From contig VTFK01000287.1 of the NCBI GenBank assembly GCA_009617715.1, positions 248,001 to 312,000 on the forward strand: a DNA stretch of 64,000 bases, read 5' to 3'. Origin of the DNA: Plectrocnemia conspersa. Taxonomy: Eukaryota; Arthropoda; Insecta; Trichoptera; Polycentropodidae. Below are positions 12,189 through 23,100 of the stretch, in pieces (position 1 is the stretch's first letter; each line of letters opens with the position of its first letter). Under the pieces are notes generated by a model. That model searched no databases. It worked only from the letters and a program-made list of their open reading frames with translations, and was not told the origin of the DNA. A program made the translations under genes and the position numbers.

Positions 12189-12473
12189 TTTTTTTTAATA
12201 TTTTTATATGTTAAAATTTATTATTGATAATTTTGTGACAATTTACATATTAACAACTATTAAATGTGTTGTAATATATGAAATATCTTTTTTTTATTTT
12301 TTTTAATACCCCATTGCCCACTGACCTACAGGTAGGATGGCACTTTTCGGAAAACTAATGGCGATTAATTTTTTTTTTTATTTTTTATATTGATTTTATA
12401 TATATATAAAGCAAATTCATTGATCAAAATAAAATTTTAAGAGAACAAAATTTGCTGGGCATATCTGGGTTAA

Positions 12474-13232
12474 TAACTAGACCATAATGCGTCCACCAAC
12501 TGCGAGTACCTAAATGAGAATAAATCAATACTATCCCACAGATTTGCCTTATTAGGTGAAAAAAAAAAAACAAAGTTCTTTCAAAATTTCCGGATTGTGT
12601 ATATTCCCTGCCAATACACTTGTAGATGCGACTCGAGTGAATCATATCCCAGCATACATCTATAAAAATGGATAATATTTATATTCCTGTCCCATTAGTC
12701 TGCGTTTTTTTTTCTTACATTTGCAAAAATATTTAACATTTAATAAATTAACGATAATTATTCTTTCGGTGTTTTTGAACAGTAGTCGTATCAATGATGC
12801 TATTTAGTAACGGAATATTTTTTATTTCGATATCTTCAATTAAAAAATCAAAATGGCAGTACAAATAAAATAAATTCAGTTAAGTTATATTATGCTTTAA
12901 GTTTTAACTGGGTCATAATGCGACAATAGCAGTTAAAAACATATGTATTACAATGGATAGGTATGCCATTAAATTTAGAAAGTGTCAAATGTGGTTCTAA
13001 AAAATTCGTTCCCGGAATTTTTATTATGAATATCTACATTAGAGCGGGTTTGTTAGTGAGGATATTAAGGCTGCCATAAAAACAGGTTCGAGATTAACGA
13101 TACATTAGTTTACAGACATTTAAAAAGTTAGGAAATGTGTTAATTTATAGTCCCCTTGAAATAGGACACCCAAATCACATTGATGAAGCACATTGTTATC
13201 CATTTCAGAATCAAATTTGCGTGGTGTTCTTG
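12474..13232. other. Gene-free AT-rich DNA
   Basis: I see no exon, transposon end pair or structured repeat between the piggyBac remnant and the next hAT element. Confidence 0.5.
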
Positions 13233-13240
13233 TTCTATAG

Positions 13241-13951
13241 CATGGTTTCCCAAACTATGTTCCGCGGAACACTGGTGTTCCGCGGATGCAAAATAGGTGT
13301 TCCGCGGAGCCTAAATAGATATTTCACAAAAATTTGGAGTATATTAAAAAAATTGTTAGTCTTGCTAATACATAAAAATTGTTCATAAATCTGATAAAAA
13401 AGCTTGAAACTATTGTAATTTATTGCGTTAAAACAGGATTGGGTGTATACTTTTGGAAATATAAATGATTTAAATAAAATTTGCATAAAAATGAATCGAT
13501 TTTCTTGTACATTAATTTAATCTGGTTGCTTACAATACAGATTTTTTTTCCATTTTGACAAAAAAAAATATTACAGAATTTACATATTATTCAAAAACTA
13601 CCCATGGATCTTTGGTTGAAAACAGGAAATTTGACGAAAGAAATACCAAATACTTCTACTGATACATCTATCATCGAAGAAGAAAATAATCCAAAAACTG
13701 AGAATACAACTGATCAATATTATGCCTGTATAAAAAAAATTGTAATATAAGAACCCAAAATCATCAGTCATTAGGAGTTTTATTTATTTAAATTTTTATG
13801 TTGATTTAATAAATGATATTTCTTTTTTAACATTTTTTTATTTTTATTTATACTGTTATGAATTACCCAACCTAAAAAATAAGCTAAGTGTTCCGCCAAA
13901 GTTTTCGGATTTGCCAAGTGTTCCGTCGCTGAAAAAGTTTGGGAAGCCCTG
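13241..13951 (+). mobile_element. hAT deletion derivative with perfect 8-bp TSD
   Basis: The direct repeat TTCTATAG occurs at 13233-13240 and 13952-13959, exactly flanking terminal inverted repeats that match at 14 of 16 positions (left CATGGTTTCCCAAACT, right complement CAGGGCTTCCCAAACT). An 8-bp duplication with such ends identifies the hAT superfamily. Near the left end, GTTCCGCGGA-type motifs repeat three times (13260-13312), and CAAGTGTTCCG or AAGTGTTCCG copies sit near the right end. These are probably subterminal transposase-binding repeats. A 48-residue N-terminal remnant is all that survives of the coding region. Confidence 0.92.
13604..13750 (+). pseudogene. N-terminal remnant of the hAT element's protein
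   Basis: A 48-codon frame starts MDLWLKTGNLTKEI, is rich in Thr, Glu and Asn, and ends at a TAA. Many hAT (ZBED-like) transposases start with a short leader of the type 'MD.WL' before the BED zinc finger. Position inside the hAT element and orientation fit that reading. No BED finger, RNase-H-like core or dimerisation domain is left, so this is what remains after an internal deletion. The link to the transposase rests on position and a weak leader resemblance. Confidence 0.45.
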
Positions 13952-13959
13952 TTCTATAG

Positions 13960-15440
13960 GATATAATATTTAAATCTATTAGAACATTTTATAGAATATT
14001 GTGAATCGTGTCATTGAGAAAAAAATAAAAACTTGATTTTATTATTTTAAGAATGAAATCAAGTGTTTTTTTTGCTTCCTTTAAAGGCGAAATTTGGTTG
14101 AAAATGTTGCTTATTGAGCAGATCTGAAACTTCAGAGAATATAAAATTACGATTATTAAACACAATTGTACTTGTTTGATTTATGTCGTTGCAAAACGTT
14201 TGGTTACGAAGCATAGTCAATCAATTTGTTATCGAAATAACTCAGCTCTTAAGGAGCACGTCATAAAATCACGAAGTGCAAATTATGTTTTTGCATCTTG
14301 TAATGCGCACATATTGATAAAACACAATTGTTCGCCTCTGACACAATAAACGTGCCGTTCAAACTTTTTTGCCTGCGTTTGCCGGTGAAAGGGAAATGGG
14401 CGAAATGTTTCTCGGTTGGCAACCCTGCCGCGTTAGCTAACTTTCCTTTGTTTCGCAACATTCACTTGCCGCGAAAGCGACACCTGTTCATCCACCGATT
14501 GATCTGTGTCCAATCGAACGCGCCCGGAAAACCTGCCCCTTTTCCCCAAACGGAGCTTTGGCTCGAATCCCGTGCCGCGGAAAAACGAGCGAAAGAAAAA
14601 CGATCTCGCTTTTGAAGCGATTTCTAGAGCGGTGACGCCACTTTTGCATCAAACCAACGTAACGTGACGTTGTGCCGCGATAACGACACGCCTCTCTATG
14701 ACGCGTTTCGTGCGAATAGAATTAATATTTTTTTAAGCGATCATAATAAAATATGCACGCTCGTCACCGTTGGATAAGTACATATTGAAAGGATATGTTA
14801 TGCAATAGATCTATTGGCAAAACTCTTTTATAGAAGAAGACAAAAACTGAGATTGTGCATCTGAAATTTTTCGTTGCATCAGCAATTCAGCTCACGCCTT
14901 TCACTTCTCACTTTTTTTCTGAATATCCAAAAGAAAATGCAGAGCGATTCAAAATTTCATCATGCCAATGTAGCACAATCATGACCTATGCGAAATAATC
15001 TATGGCTATCATGATGAATTTAACACTGAAATCGAAATTTATTTCGCTCGATTTTTAACTATATGAATATTTGAAAAATTGATTGAATATTCGAAAAAAT
15101 CTTAGAATGAAACAGTGACTAGTGCCGCTCCAAAATCCATGATCCTTTATGCGTTTTTATTTTGTTTCGAAAGAAATGTCTTTTTATTTATATTTATTAT
15201 CCATTTGACCGACAAACAGTCGCAAATCGTATACTTAGAAAACAATAAAAGCGGCATTCTTTATATTTGCCTAAAGTCACTCATCCGCTGTAAATTTGCT
15301 TTTAACATACTCGGAAATACGTCCCTGATCAAAAAGTATGTAAAATAATAAATTAAGCAATTTCCTTTTGACACCCTCGCACAGCATTGTGTTATGCTTT
15401 TTTTTTTTATAAAATTAACGATTATGAAAGTAATTAATGA
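13960..15440. other. Gene-free stretch with GC-rich block 14330-14720
   Basis: The DNA at 14330-14720 is GC-rich and open for about 95 codons on the plus strand (no in-frame ATG at its beginning). No domain is recognised, and the minus strand is also open for long runs. It could be an unrecognised exon or a regulatory island. The rest is AT-rich and featureless. Confidence 0.4.
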
Positions 15441-16089
15441 TTAATTAAAAAAAATATTATTAGCCGCTTAAATACCGTAAGGACGCCAGTGTCGCTGGTG
15501 TGCGTTTCTAGTTTTGTATTTTTTTTAAATTATGCAATATTTTTTTCTATACTTTTTGTGTATCTACTTGTATAAACTGGATTTAATCTTGTTTTTATAA
15601 TGAATAGTGGTTCACACAAGAAATTAACATTTTCAGAAATATTTTTTTTAAATATAAAATCATCTATATTTGCCAAAAAATGTTTGGCATTCTTAGCATA
15701 CACCGCTTAATTTCGCTTGGCACTAAAAGGGTTAACCAATAATTATTTTTAATAACAATGGCAATTAAATCATATTTTGCTGGAATTGAATAAATAAATT
15801 AATATCAGTAAAACAAAGAAAAAATACGAATACTTCATCCATTTTTTATTTTAATTAATTAAAGAACTTTTTTGAAGTTCTTCAACTATTTTCTTTCTTG
15901 TGTCACCGATAGCATACGTGCCCATAAATGAACCGTGTTTTTCCTAATTGAATTTCTTGTATTTGAGTATTTCTTTTCAAATGAGGCAGGTCAGGAGGGC
16001 ATCTATGCTCGATATAAACGTGAAAGTATCTACCCATCCATTTTTAAATCCACGGTGTGATTTTTTTTGTAAAAAAATTAATTTGGCAA
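15441..16089. other. Gene-free; possible old piggyBac-type end at 15735
   Basis: The segment 15463-15500 contains the imperfect inverted pair CGCCAGTGTCGCTGGTG, loosely similar to the hairpin at 10544. The sequence CACTAAAAGGGTTAA ends at about 15735 and looks like a piggyBac-type terminus next to TTAA. I found no matching left end, so no element is called. Confidence 0.3.
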
Positions 16090-16135
16090 AAAAATAGCCG
16101 CATGCGGCTCGCGAGCCGCGGTTTGGCAACCGCTG
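16090..16135. mobile_element. One terminal fragment of a hAT MITE
   Basis: The sequence GCCGCATGCGGCTC, then GAGCCGCG, TTTGGCAACCGCTG closely resembles the right end of the bounded hAT element at 30833-31085 (GCCGCATGCGGCTCCGGAGC, then TTTGCCGACCTCTG). The left partner and an 8-bp duplication were not found, so only the right end is called. Confidence 0.6.
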
Positions 16136-17968
16136 ATGTAGGTGATTCATTTGAAAGTATGTTATGTATTTTACACCCACGATAGCAAAGGGTTAAAAAT
16201 ACCGCCGCTTGTGTGCTTTTCTGGTTCTTCTCGCGCATCGATCGTTCGCAGTGGAGAATGGTTGAGAAAAGTAAATTTTCGCCGGCGAATTTAGATTTCA
16301 TCTAAGGTTTCGTAACGCGTCGACGCCGGTTGACCCACTTGCCGCCGGGACATCTATAATACAAACGCATAGGAATTCTTCTCGCTATGCGGCCGGCCAA
16401 CGCCTCGACTAGAACGAGCGAAAGTGTCTCTCGCTCTTCGTACGCCCTGTGGGTCTGGATGCTATTTCAGAGTGCTTGCTGCTGGACCGCGCCCGGCGCG
16501 ACCTATTCGTGTCAATGTCTAAATTGTCGCGGTTTTTAATAATTCAGAATCCGCGGTTGTCCTATCCCCGTTTTGGGTGGGGCTCGGCCCTGCGTCCTGA
16601 CGAGGAATCGACCCAATTCTCGTCATCCCGACCCAAATTCCGTATTTAGGCCAGGCCACTGGAGCGACCGGGAGCGGGAACGCTCAATGGACGCGACCCG
16701 GAACGGGCGAAACGCGCTTTTCCACCGACGATCTTGAAATCTATTTATAAGAAGACCGCAGCCTATTTTTAACCACCTGATCGACGCAACGAATATAATA
16801 CGTTTTGGTAATATAACGTAAAAATATATTTTAGTTATTTATTCATTCATAAGGCGCATAAAGAGCTAATGCGTGCGCCGCGCCGGTAGTTTTGTGTCAA
16901 TATTTGACTTTGGAATATTCGCTCGTTTTGCCATTAAAACTGTGCTAAATACATATTATAAAATTTACGTTTTACGTATTACTGTAAATTTTCATGACGT
17001 ATGTTTTTATGCGATTATTCATTTAGTTAGAATGATCAGTATCGTAACATTCATCCAGAATGTATGTGTTAGTTTAGTCAACGCGGCTTAAAATATTGCG
17101 TGTAGCTGTTGAAAAGCTTTCTTATTTTACACGCTGACTGACGATGCTACGCGAAAACATTTTCTAAGCTGAAAATGTTAACCTAAAACTGTCAACTTTC
17201 ATAAGCAATTCATTAATTTTGTCAACAATATTGCGATGAATTAATAAACTTTACTACGTATTTAACTAAAACATTTTTAGCAGCTATGGCATCAACAAAG
17301 CGAGTGCGCAGTATGTGACGCGAATGTTTTTTCTCAGAAAAATGCGACTGGTTGCGGCGTAGTCCTGGGTTTTATCTGGTGATGCGCTAGGGCGCATCGT
17401 CGGGGGTTCGGTGTCGAATTATTGCAACCGTTCTATTAATTGATTACGAAACTGCCAGCGGCAACCGCCGCTGGTTTCAAAAGTAGGTTACGAAGCCGGC
17501 CGGCTTCTACGCAAGATTCCGGCCGCTTCACTGGGTCACCGCAAAAACAATCGCTCGACTACCGTCGCTCGTCTATCTCTCGCTCGGCTCTAGCGATTGT
17601 GATCTAGCAATGCGTGTCAAGGATGATGGCTTGCCGGTTCCGCCATTTCCACTTTTGGAATGGGAAAATAACTCAGGCTTTAACCTGCCCGATTGTCTGT
17701 CTGTGTCATCGACGCGGTTGCGACAAAAACACATGCATGCAATTCTAGACATGTATAATTGCGACCGAGAATCGCTCGATTAGCAAAATGCAGATTTGTT
17801 TGCACAACAACGTCGACAGCTGTCGAGCGAGGGGAGTGTGGGAAGAACTCTTTCAGGATGACCTTAATACCGGTCGATATGAAAAATTTTAAAAATGTGA
17901 TATGAAAATTGCTGTCCACATTTGACCTCCTTGAACAAAAATGTCCGAGGTGACCCATTTTTAGTTCC
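16136..17968. other. Gene-free; GC-rich blocks 16190-16740 and 17300-17700
   Basis: Two repeat-free, CpG-containing blocks lie here. They include CTCGCT-type clusters (17560-17590) that read like GAGA-factor-type or general promoter sequence, but there is no core promoter motif I trust and no coding frame I recognise. They are plausible regulatory islands of the surrounding gene. Confidence 0.35.
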
Positions 17969-18067
17969 CTACTGCATTTAGTTCAACCACACTATACGAA
18001 CGGTCCTTTCATTGCGAAAATGCCGCCCCCAAACAAGTGCCGCCGAGGGCAGTCCGCTACGCCACTG
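17969..18067. mobile_element. Truncated CAGTGGCGTAGC-family MITE end
   Basis: ATGCCGCCCCCAAACAAGTG, then GCCGCC and CTACGCCACTG matches one end of the complete copies at 48549-48788 and 59189-59445. Only one terminus is present, so it is a truncated copy. Confidence 0.7.
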
Positions 18068-18580
18068 ATCTGGAAGATTTAAATAAGTAATTATTATAAT
18101 ATAATTCTGATCAATAAGCATAGATTTGGTCTACCTAATCTCATTAATGAAATAAAAACATGTATAAAAAAATATCTAATGATATCTTATTTGACAATTA
18201 ATCAAACAACTAAATAGACAACTTAAAAAATTGATATAAAATTGTGGTGTTTAATTGGAGAATTTGCATACAGCAATTTTTGTGCGCATTTCGATTATAG
18301 ATACAAGAAGACATTGTCAAAAATTTTCACCCAAAAGTGGAGTTCACTTTAAGCCGATATTGATATTGTTATAAATTTGCGGCTACTCGATTAAAATCGA
18401 TATTTATCGGTCAGATGACTGACTACAAGTTATTTGACGGAATTCTCTCGAAAAAAAAGAAATTCTCCTATTTATATAATTATGCTAATTAGTAGTTACA
18501 ACATCAAGAAAATGAATAATCTTACAGTAATAAGTATGTTGACTAAAACTTATACGAAGGGCGATGATCTCACAAATATA
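18068..18580. other. Gene-free AT-rich DNA
   Basis: Nothing beyond AT-rich, low-complexity sequence was identified between the two MITEs. Confidence 0.5.
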
Positions 18581-18777
18581 CAGTAGACCCCCCAATAACA
18601 CGGTAAATTGGAGACGTGTTATTGGGGTGCGTGTAGTTGGGGAACTAGAAAATACTTATACATTTTTTGCAATACGTACGTACGAATCATCGTACTTCCT
18701 TCGGCTCGCTCACACGAAGTAACGTGCACCCAAATCCCAAATTTACCGTGTTATTGGAAAGAGGGGGGGGTATATTG
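18581..18777. mobile_element. TA-flanked MITE (mariner/pogo-like)
   Basis: The element starts CAGTAGACCCCCCAATAACA and contains ACACGGTAAATT. The right part holds the inverse, AATTTACCGTGTTATTGG, then a G-run and TATATTG. TA dinucleotides flank both ends (18579-18580 and 18778-18779). The terminal repeats pair imperfectly through a short insertion. There is no coding capacity. TA target and CAGT start fit a non-autonomous Tc1/mariner or pogo element. Confidence 0.65.
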
Positions 18778-19663
18778 TATATTATTTGGCTTTTGTGGAA
18801 TTTGTCAAGGTCAATACAGAGGCATTCAATATTTTTTATATAATTAATATAACATATTTTTTGTTATGTTAATTTATTTCGTACTCAGAAATCATTTACA
18901 TTAATTAATTCAAATTAAAAAAATATTATTTAATTATTACGTTTCTTATTTATTATTTCTTCAATTATATATATAAATATATAACTATTTGTGATACTTC
19001 CAAACAATGAAAGATCAATCTCCGTACTCGATTTGGCGATACTCCTCACAGGCTTAAGATTCATAGTATTTCATTAAATGACATGCATTTTTCTGGCAAG
19101 ACAGATGCCACACGCAGTATCCCTAAATGAACAAAATTTTCCGGAATAACATTTTTATTTTTTTAGCTCCCGTAGAAACGTGTCCTCTTCGAACACAAAT
19201 TTTCGAGCTTTGATATTTTCAAAATCTGGTCTCTACTATTTGAACAAGATCTTCCAGAAGTTTCTGTAGTTCGACAATTAAATTAACAATAAAGCTTTCT
19301 ATCTGAACATATTGATATGAAATAGCCTTAAATGTTTCCTCTATTGATTTTAGCTCTGAAACCCATATTCAATAATTGATGGAGTTGAAAATTGTCGGAA
19401 AATGGCAACGCATCTGGGCCAACCCTGCCTCTGACCCATATTCCGGCGTCATTCGTCCAAAATGCCGGCTAGTACGTACCACAACGTTCACCGTTGTGTC
19501 GTCTCGCTCTACGAACTAGGCCATGTGCACATTACGAAATTCAGCACGTGCTCTTAGAGCGCTAGACGTACCCGCGCTTGGGAAATTTTATTTTTCCCCC
19601 TCTGCCGTAGTTTTCCTTGCTTCTCGGTAATTCGATTTACCCCCCGCGAGCACCAAGAAAACG
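18778..19663. other. Gene-free; fragments of two repeat families
   Basis: Positions 19060-19100 match the poly-G family (TCATTAAATGACATGCATTT). Positions 19215-19240 share ATATTTTCAAAATCTGGTC with 43645-43665. The DNA from 19440 on is GC-rich and repeat-free. No gene is supported. Confidence 0.45.
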
Positions 19664-19873
19664 TTAATTACGACGTTTACGGATATGGAACGAATCCGAT
19701 TCCGCGGATCGGTCGAAGGTTAGGCGACTCCTGTGCCGTGACGCGTGTACGGCTCGCTTTACATACAATGGCTTCACTGTTGCTGGTTCTAAAAGAGAAA
19801 TGTCGCATTGTGTTGATACTGAAATTGATGCCAATGCTAGAGCCAGAAAGGAAAATGCTTTTGTTCTCGGCAA
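19664..19873 (-). CDS. Small ORF with signal-peptide-like start (doubtful)
   Basis: A 69-codon minus-strand frame starts with Met-Pro-Arg, then the hydrophobic run FSFLALALASISVSTQ. This would pass as a secretory signal with cleavage before the cysteine. It is followed by a dibasic KR (in PLYVKRAV) and ends in RKRRN, as in a small prohormone. I do not recognise a family. The plus strand is open over the same block and ends at a possible splice donor (GTGCGT after 19877), so the openness may just reflect GC-rich sequence. No core promoter or poly(A) signal is evident. This is a curiosity, not a confident gene. Confidence 0.2.
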   Translation of the reverse strand: MPRTKAFSFLALALASISVSTQCDISLLEPATVKPLYVKRAVHASRHRSRLTFDRSAESDSFHIRKRRN

Positions 19874-19877
19874 TCGG

Positions 19878-20329
19878 AAAGTGCGTTTAGGTAATTCGTT
19901 TTTTTTTCTACTCCATTGTCACGTAATAGTTTCCTGTTGTATCCATTTCGCTAAACGGGTCTAGAATGGTTATCCATAGATCGTGTTTTATATCAGGAAT
20001 TCTAGCAGTTCGCATGCAAATTAATTCACAGCTTCGTCTCATTCCATAATGCGCGGTGACAAGTTCCATTTTATGATCGTTCGGAATTCATTCGACAGGA
20101 TAATCAACGCTACAGCAAATCTAGGTTATGATAATGTAAAATAGTATAAAATTCACCCACGCCGCTTTATAACGAGCGAAGGATGGCATTTCACAATGAA
20201 CAACCATTTGTCAGATTGAAATCTCGATTAAAATAGGTTGTCGTGCTTTACATTGACTTTATGACTGATTTCAAAGTAGGCAGATTATTTATGGTTACTT
20301 ATACCTTCTGTCCCAAATCCGCAAGGACT
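19878..20329. other. Gene-free DNA
   Basis: No feature was seen apart from a possible transposon end near 20310-20335 (CTTCTGTCCCAAATCCGCAA) that would belong to the adjacent mariner fragment. Confidence 0.4.
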
Positions 20330-20647
20330 GATCAAAAAACATTTTTTTTATTTTGTATATTACATTAATTTATTCAAAATACACGCCTACTGAGAGTCAA
20401 TACATATCTGGAAACGATCAAGTGTTTTTAAAACCTCAGTCGAACCCTTTTAGACGCCATCAATGGTGTCAAAACATTTTCCCTTCAACGCCAACTTAAT
20501 TTTTGAGAATATCCAAAATTCACAGGTAGCCAAATTAATGTGGCTGAGCACTACGATGCTTTTATTGGCCAATCTTCGCTTTGATCGCTGTGCATTATCA
20601 TACAATAACGACCAACTGCCTTGGGCTCGGTAATCTACTCGAACCAA
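20330..20647 (-). pseudogene. Mariner transposase C-terminal fragment
   Basis: On the minus strand the translation contains LLYDNAQRSKRRLANKSIVV, then CEFWIFSKIKLALKGKCFDT, a stop, and EVLKTLDRFQ with CIDSQ. This follows the C-terminal half of a mariner transposase: the 'DNA' motif with the second catalytic Asp, the 'CDFWLFPKLK..LKGKRFDT' block and the 'F..C....G.YF' tail. The Tyr-Ser-Pro-Asp linker is deleted and the third catalytic Asp of 'CDFW' is Glu here. In-frame stops follow GV and SQ. No N-terminal half or paired ends were found. It is a dead fragment inside the intron. Confidence 0.75.
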
Positions 20648-20939
20648 AAGAGCTAGCGCTAAAAAATTCAGTGGTGAATGTCAGAACCTAGACCTACAAA
20701 ACGCATGCCACAACTAAGATATAGCGCTACTAAAACCAGAGATATTACTAATATAACTTTTTAGTATAGATTTATAGTATTTTTTTTAAATGCACATATC
20801 TCTCAAAATATTATAATTCACTATTAAATAATATCAGATTTTATATAATCTAGTTACGAAGGAATTTCGGGTCCTCGTATTTATTCCCGAGTCGCACATA
20901 AAATTATCAAACTGTTGCTACTGTGGAAAGCCCCCATAG
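20648..20939. other. Gene-free DNA
   Basis: No exon or repeat was identified. Confidence 0.5.
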
Positions 20940-21110
20940 ATTTTTGCAATCTGCCGATTCAAAGATAAAGCCAATTAAAATAATTTAAAAAATAGTTCAT
21001 GCATATTTTCAAGCATCTGGCACGGATTTACCCTTTCTTATGCAGCAGTATAAAAAATGCAGTGCTTGTAAAACATATATTTATAAAAATCCTTAATGAA
21101 AATAAAAATT
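20940..21110. repeat. Diverged copy of repeat family J
   Basis: TTTTTGCAATCTGCCGATTC and CAAAGATAAAGCC match the 149-bp unit at 1769-2066. GCATATTTTCAAGCATCTGG and TTATGCAGCAGTATAAAAAA match 2100-2300. The order is the same as in the 1769-2330 copy, with deletions between. Confidence 0.65.
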
Positions 21111-21603
21111 TTCGATTTGGAATTTTTTTTGAGAAACTCTCGAAAAGAAACACTAATTAGGATACTCGTAGAAGAGTTGACAGCAAATACTTTAGATACG
21201 TTTGAAGTTTTTACCGATGTTTGTATTATATATATATATGCAGGAGTACTCACTATATTTTTTCTGTGTTATGGGTACGCGATTAAAATAGTTGGGAGTC
21301 CGCTAATCTAAATGATCATCAATACTATGATTTTCATGTGTGATGTTGCAGTATGAGCATTAAAAAATGGAAAATGGAATCACTATTTTTTTATAAAACC
21401 CATCATTTATTTGTATATTAAAAAATGTAACATAAATATTTGCATTAAAAGGCACGCGGAGGGCCATTGTCCTCCAGTGAATTAACGACGTCACACTTGC
21501 ACGGATGAAAATGAATTTTTTAAGTATCATATGATGCGCAGACTTTAATCACCTTAACCCCACTCTACCTTACGAAAAAAATATATTTATTGTAAATCTC
21601 GTT

Positions 21604-21660
21604 GCAACATGACAGACGTTAGCCCAATGCATTACAACGGGGGTAAGCCCAAATCATTAT
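21604..21660 (+). repeat. Repeat family G fragment
   Basis: The sequence ACATGACAGACGTTAGCCCA, then ATGCATTACAACGGGG is shared with 21838-21900, 51367-51430 and, inverted, 53845-53900 and 62070-62110. The family has no coding capacity that I can see. Confidence 0.7.
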
Positions 21661-22011
21661 GTATTGTTATTCTATTCTCACGTATAAGTAATTCAATTCA
21701 TGTTTGCGCATATTTTTACATCTAAACAAAAAATACATATTCTCATCAATAAGAGCTCGAGTTGTGTATCATAATATAATATATCAATGCGTAGTATTAT
21801 TGAATATGTTATCTGGTTGCCAAAGAATACATTTTAACATGACAGGAGTAACTCAATGCGTTACAACCGAGTTAACACAATCAACAAGTGAGACAATAGA
21901 CTAAAATTGGTTCGTAAATTAGTGACGTATATTTTAATATTATTACAGCTTACATCAATAGATGTCAAATGTACGAACTAGCTCGATTTTATTTAAATTA
22001 TTGATCACGAT

Positions 22012-22665
22012 TAGGGATTCCAATCCCGGGCCAAAATTTTGATCCCGGGATTTCGGTATTGCAATTAGTCGATCCCGGGATCCCGGGACCAGTCCCGGGA
22101 TATTTTTCATGTTATTTTATCGATAAAAATAATTTAAAATGAATAATACAATATATTTTTACATCTGTTTTTTATAACGTACAATGTATAAAGTACGTAT
22201 AATTTTAGTCTTGGACTTAAAATAAAAAATATTATAATAAAAATAAAAAAGGGAAGGTCTTATATATTTATTTGAGAAGAAAAAAATGAGCTTTTGACAA
22301 TGTATGTACATATTATGTACATTCATACACAATTAATTGAAAACATTATTTTGAATAAAACTCACGAAGTAACATCAAAGCATCAAGTGTTTTATCATTT
22401 AGCCTTGATCTGATTTTGGTTCCTAAGCAGCCTGCTGCTGAAAAAGCACGTTCAGACTCACAGCCTCAAAGATTCACAGATGACACGTGCAACTCGCGCA
22501 AGTTTGTACACGAAATATAACGATGTTGTCAATAATAATTCGATTGTGCTTGATAAATCAACCAATCCGAAAAATTCGGGATTATGTTTTATAATCCCGG
22601 GACTCATCGGGTATTGAAAATCGTCCGGGATCCCGGGATTCGGGATCCCGGGATTGGAATCCCTA
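22012..22665 (-). mobile_element. hAT deletion derivative 'CCCGGG', copy 1
   Basis: Perfect 19-bp terminal inverted repeats (TAGGGATTCCAATCCCGGG) are flanked by the exact 8-bp duplication ATCACGAT (22004-22011 and 22666-22673), diagnostic of hAT. Several GATCCCGGGA palindromes lie just inside both ends and probably serve as transposase-binding subterminal repeats. The only coding remnant is a minus-strand C-terminal hAT dimerisation segment. Copy 2 at 33672-34315 is very similar, so both derive from the same deleted master element. It is non-autonomous. Confidence 0.95.
22346..22459 (-). pseudogene. hAT transposase C-terminal dimerisation (hATC) remnant
   Basis: The minus strand reads ESERAFSAAGCLGTKIRSRL, then NDKTLDALMLLRE, then FYSK and a stop: the 'S(E/A)R.FS.AG.....RN.L......L..L..N' hATC signature. 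The frame is closed by stops a few codons upstream, so 38 codons including the stop are all that remain of the transposase. The intact stop shows this is the true C-terminus. The equivalent segment in copy 2 (34003-34116) differs at a few residues. Confidence 0.88.
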
Positions 22666-22855
22666 ATCACGATATTCATCAGTGAGATTATGAAAATCTA
22701 GGAAAACCAAAAATCGTGATGATCGATTTCAATTTTAAATATAATTTAATCATGAATTTTGATATTCCAGATACGATAGAAAACACTATGGTTTGCCAGA
22801 TACTAGTCACAGGCTTATCGTGTTAGTTATATTGTATAACAAAATGTTTTAGCTA

Positions 22856-23100
22856 TGTGGAGGAAAGTAGTTCTCCGTACGATCAACCGAGGGTTACTAG
22901 GTTTTAAGCAGGGGCTTAGAGAGTAACTATGCAAGCATGTATCTATATAAAGCCGACGCATACATAGGTAGACAGACATACGTTAAAGTGTATATAATTG
23001 TAGATATATAAATCTCTTCGGTGTACCACATGTCTGTGTCTTTTTGAATACCAAGCAATTGTATTTCTGTTCACTCTACAGTCGTTAATCACTGTCATAG
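22856..23100 (+). promoter_or_regulatory. TATA-box-containing segment, possible promoter or old LTR
   Basis: A good TATA box, TATATAAAG, lies at 22944-22952 in a block that starts near TGTGGAGG (22856) and ends near CTACA (23081). That is LTR-like in size and ends, but the flanking bases show no duplication and no internal retrotransposon sequence follows. Either a Pol II promoter or a decayed solo LTR would fit. Confidence 0.25.

Larger units (their letters stand above)
10834..12469 (+). mobile_element. Decayed piggyBac-family transposon
   Basis: The element is flanked on both sides by TTAA (10830-10833 and 12470-12473), the piggyBac target. Its ends are 14-bp terminal inverted repeats CCCAGATATGCCCA. 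Subterminal inverted motifs also occur: TGTCCCATGGGTAGGAC near 10850 and a related inverted copy near 11200. The interior encodes an acidic N-terminal piece and a C-terminal transposase piece of the PGBD type (listed separately), but the central catalytic region is missing between about 11570 and 11760. At 1636 bp it is shorter than typical autonomous piggyBac elements. It is a fossil with intact ends, lying in a gene-free interval. Confidence 0.9.
21838..22790 (+). repeat. Repeat family G copy, split by a hAT insertion
   Basis: The left part (21838-22011) and right part (22666-22790) together match the uninterrupted G copy at 51367-51650: ATGACAGGAGTAACTCAATG at the start, then a GACCTAGC..GATTTTA block, then GAAAATCTAGGAAAACC and GATGATCGAT. 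Between them lies the 654-bp hAT element 22012-22665 with its 8-bp duplication. The 51367 copy therefore shows the unoccupied site. Confidence 0.75.

Noticed and set aside
14328..14615. 95-codon open stretch in GC-rich DNA
   Set aside because: No in-frame ATG at its start, minus strand also open, no recognised domain. Kept only as a GC-rich block.
10404..15735. A 5.3-kb piggyBac-like element from TTAACCCTTAGCC (10404) to AAAAGGGTTAA (15735)
   Set aside because: The two ends are not inverse complements beyond the first few bases, and well-bounded independent elements lie between them.
22856..23086. Solo LTR with TATA box
   Set aside because: The flanking bases (AGCTA and GTCGT) do not match as a target duplication and no second copy is in the window. 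Left as a low-confidence promoter-like segment.
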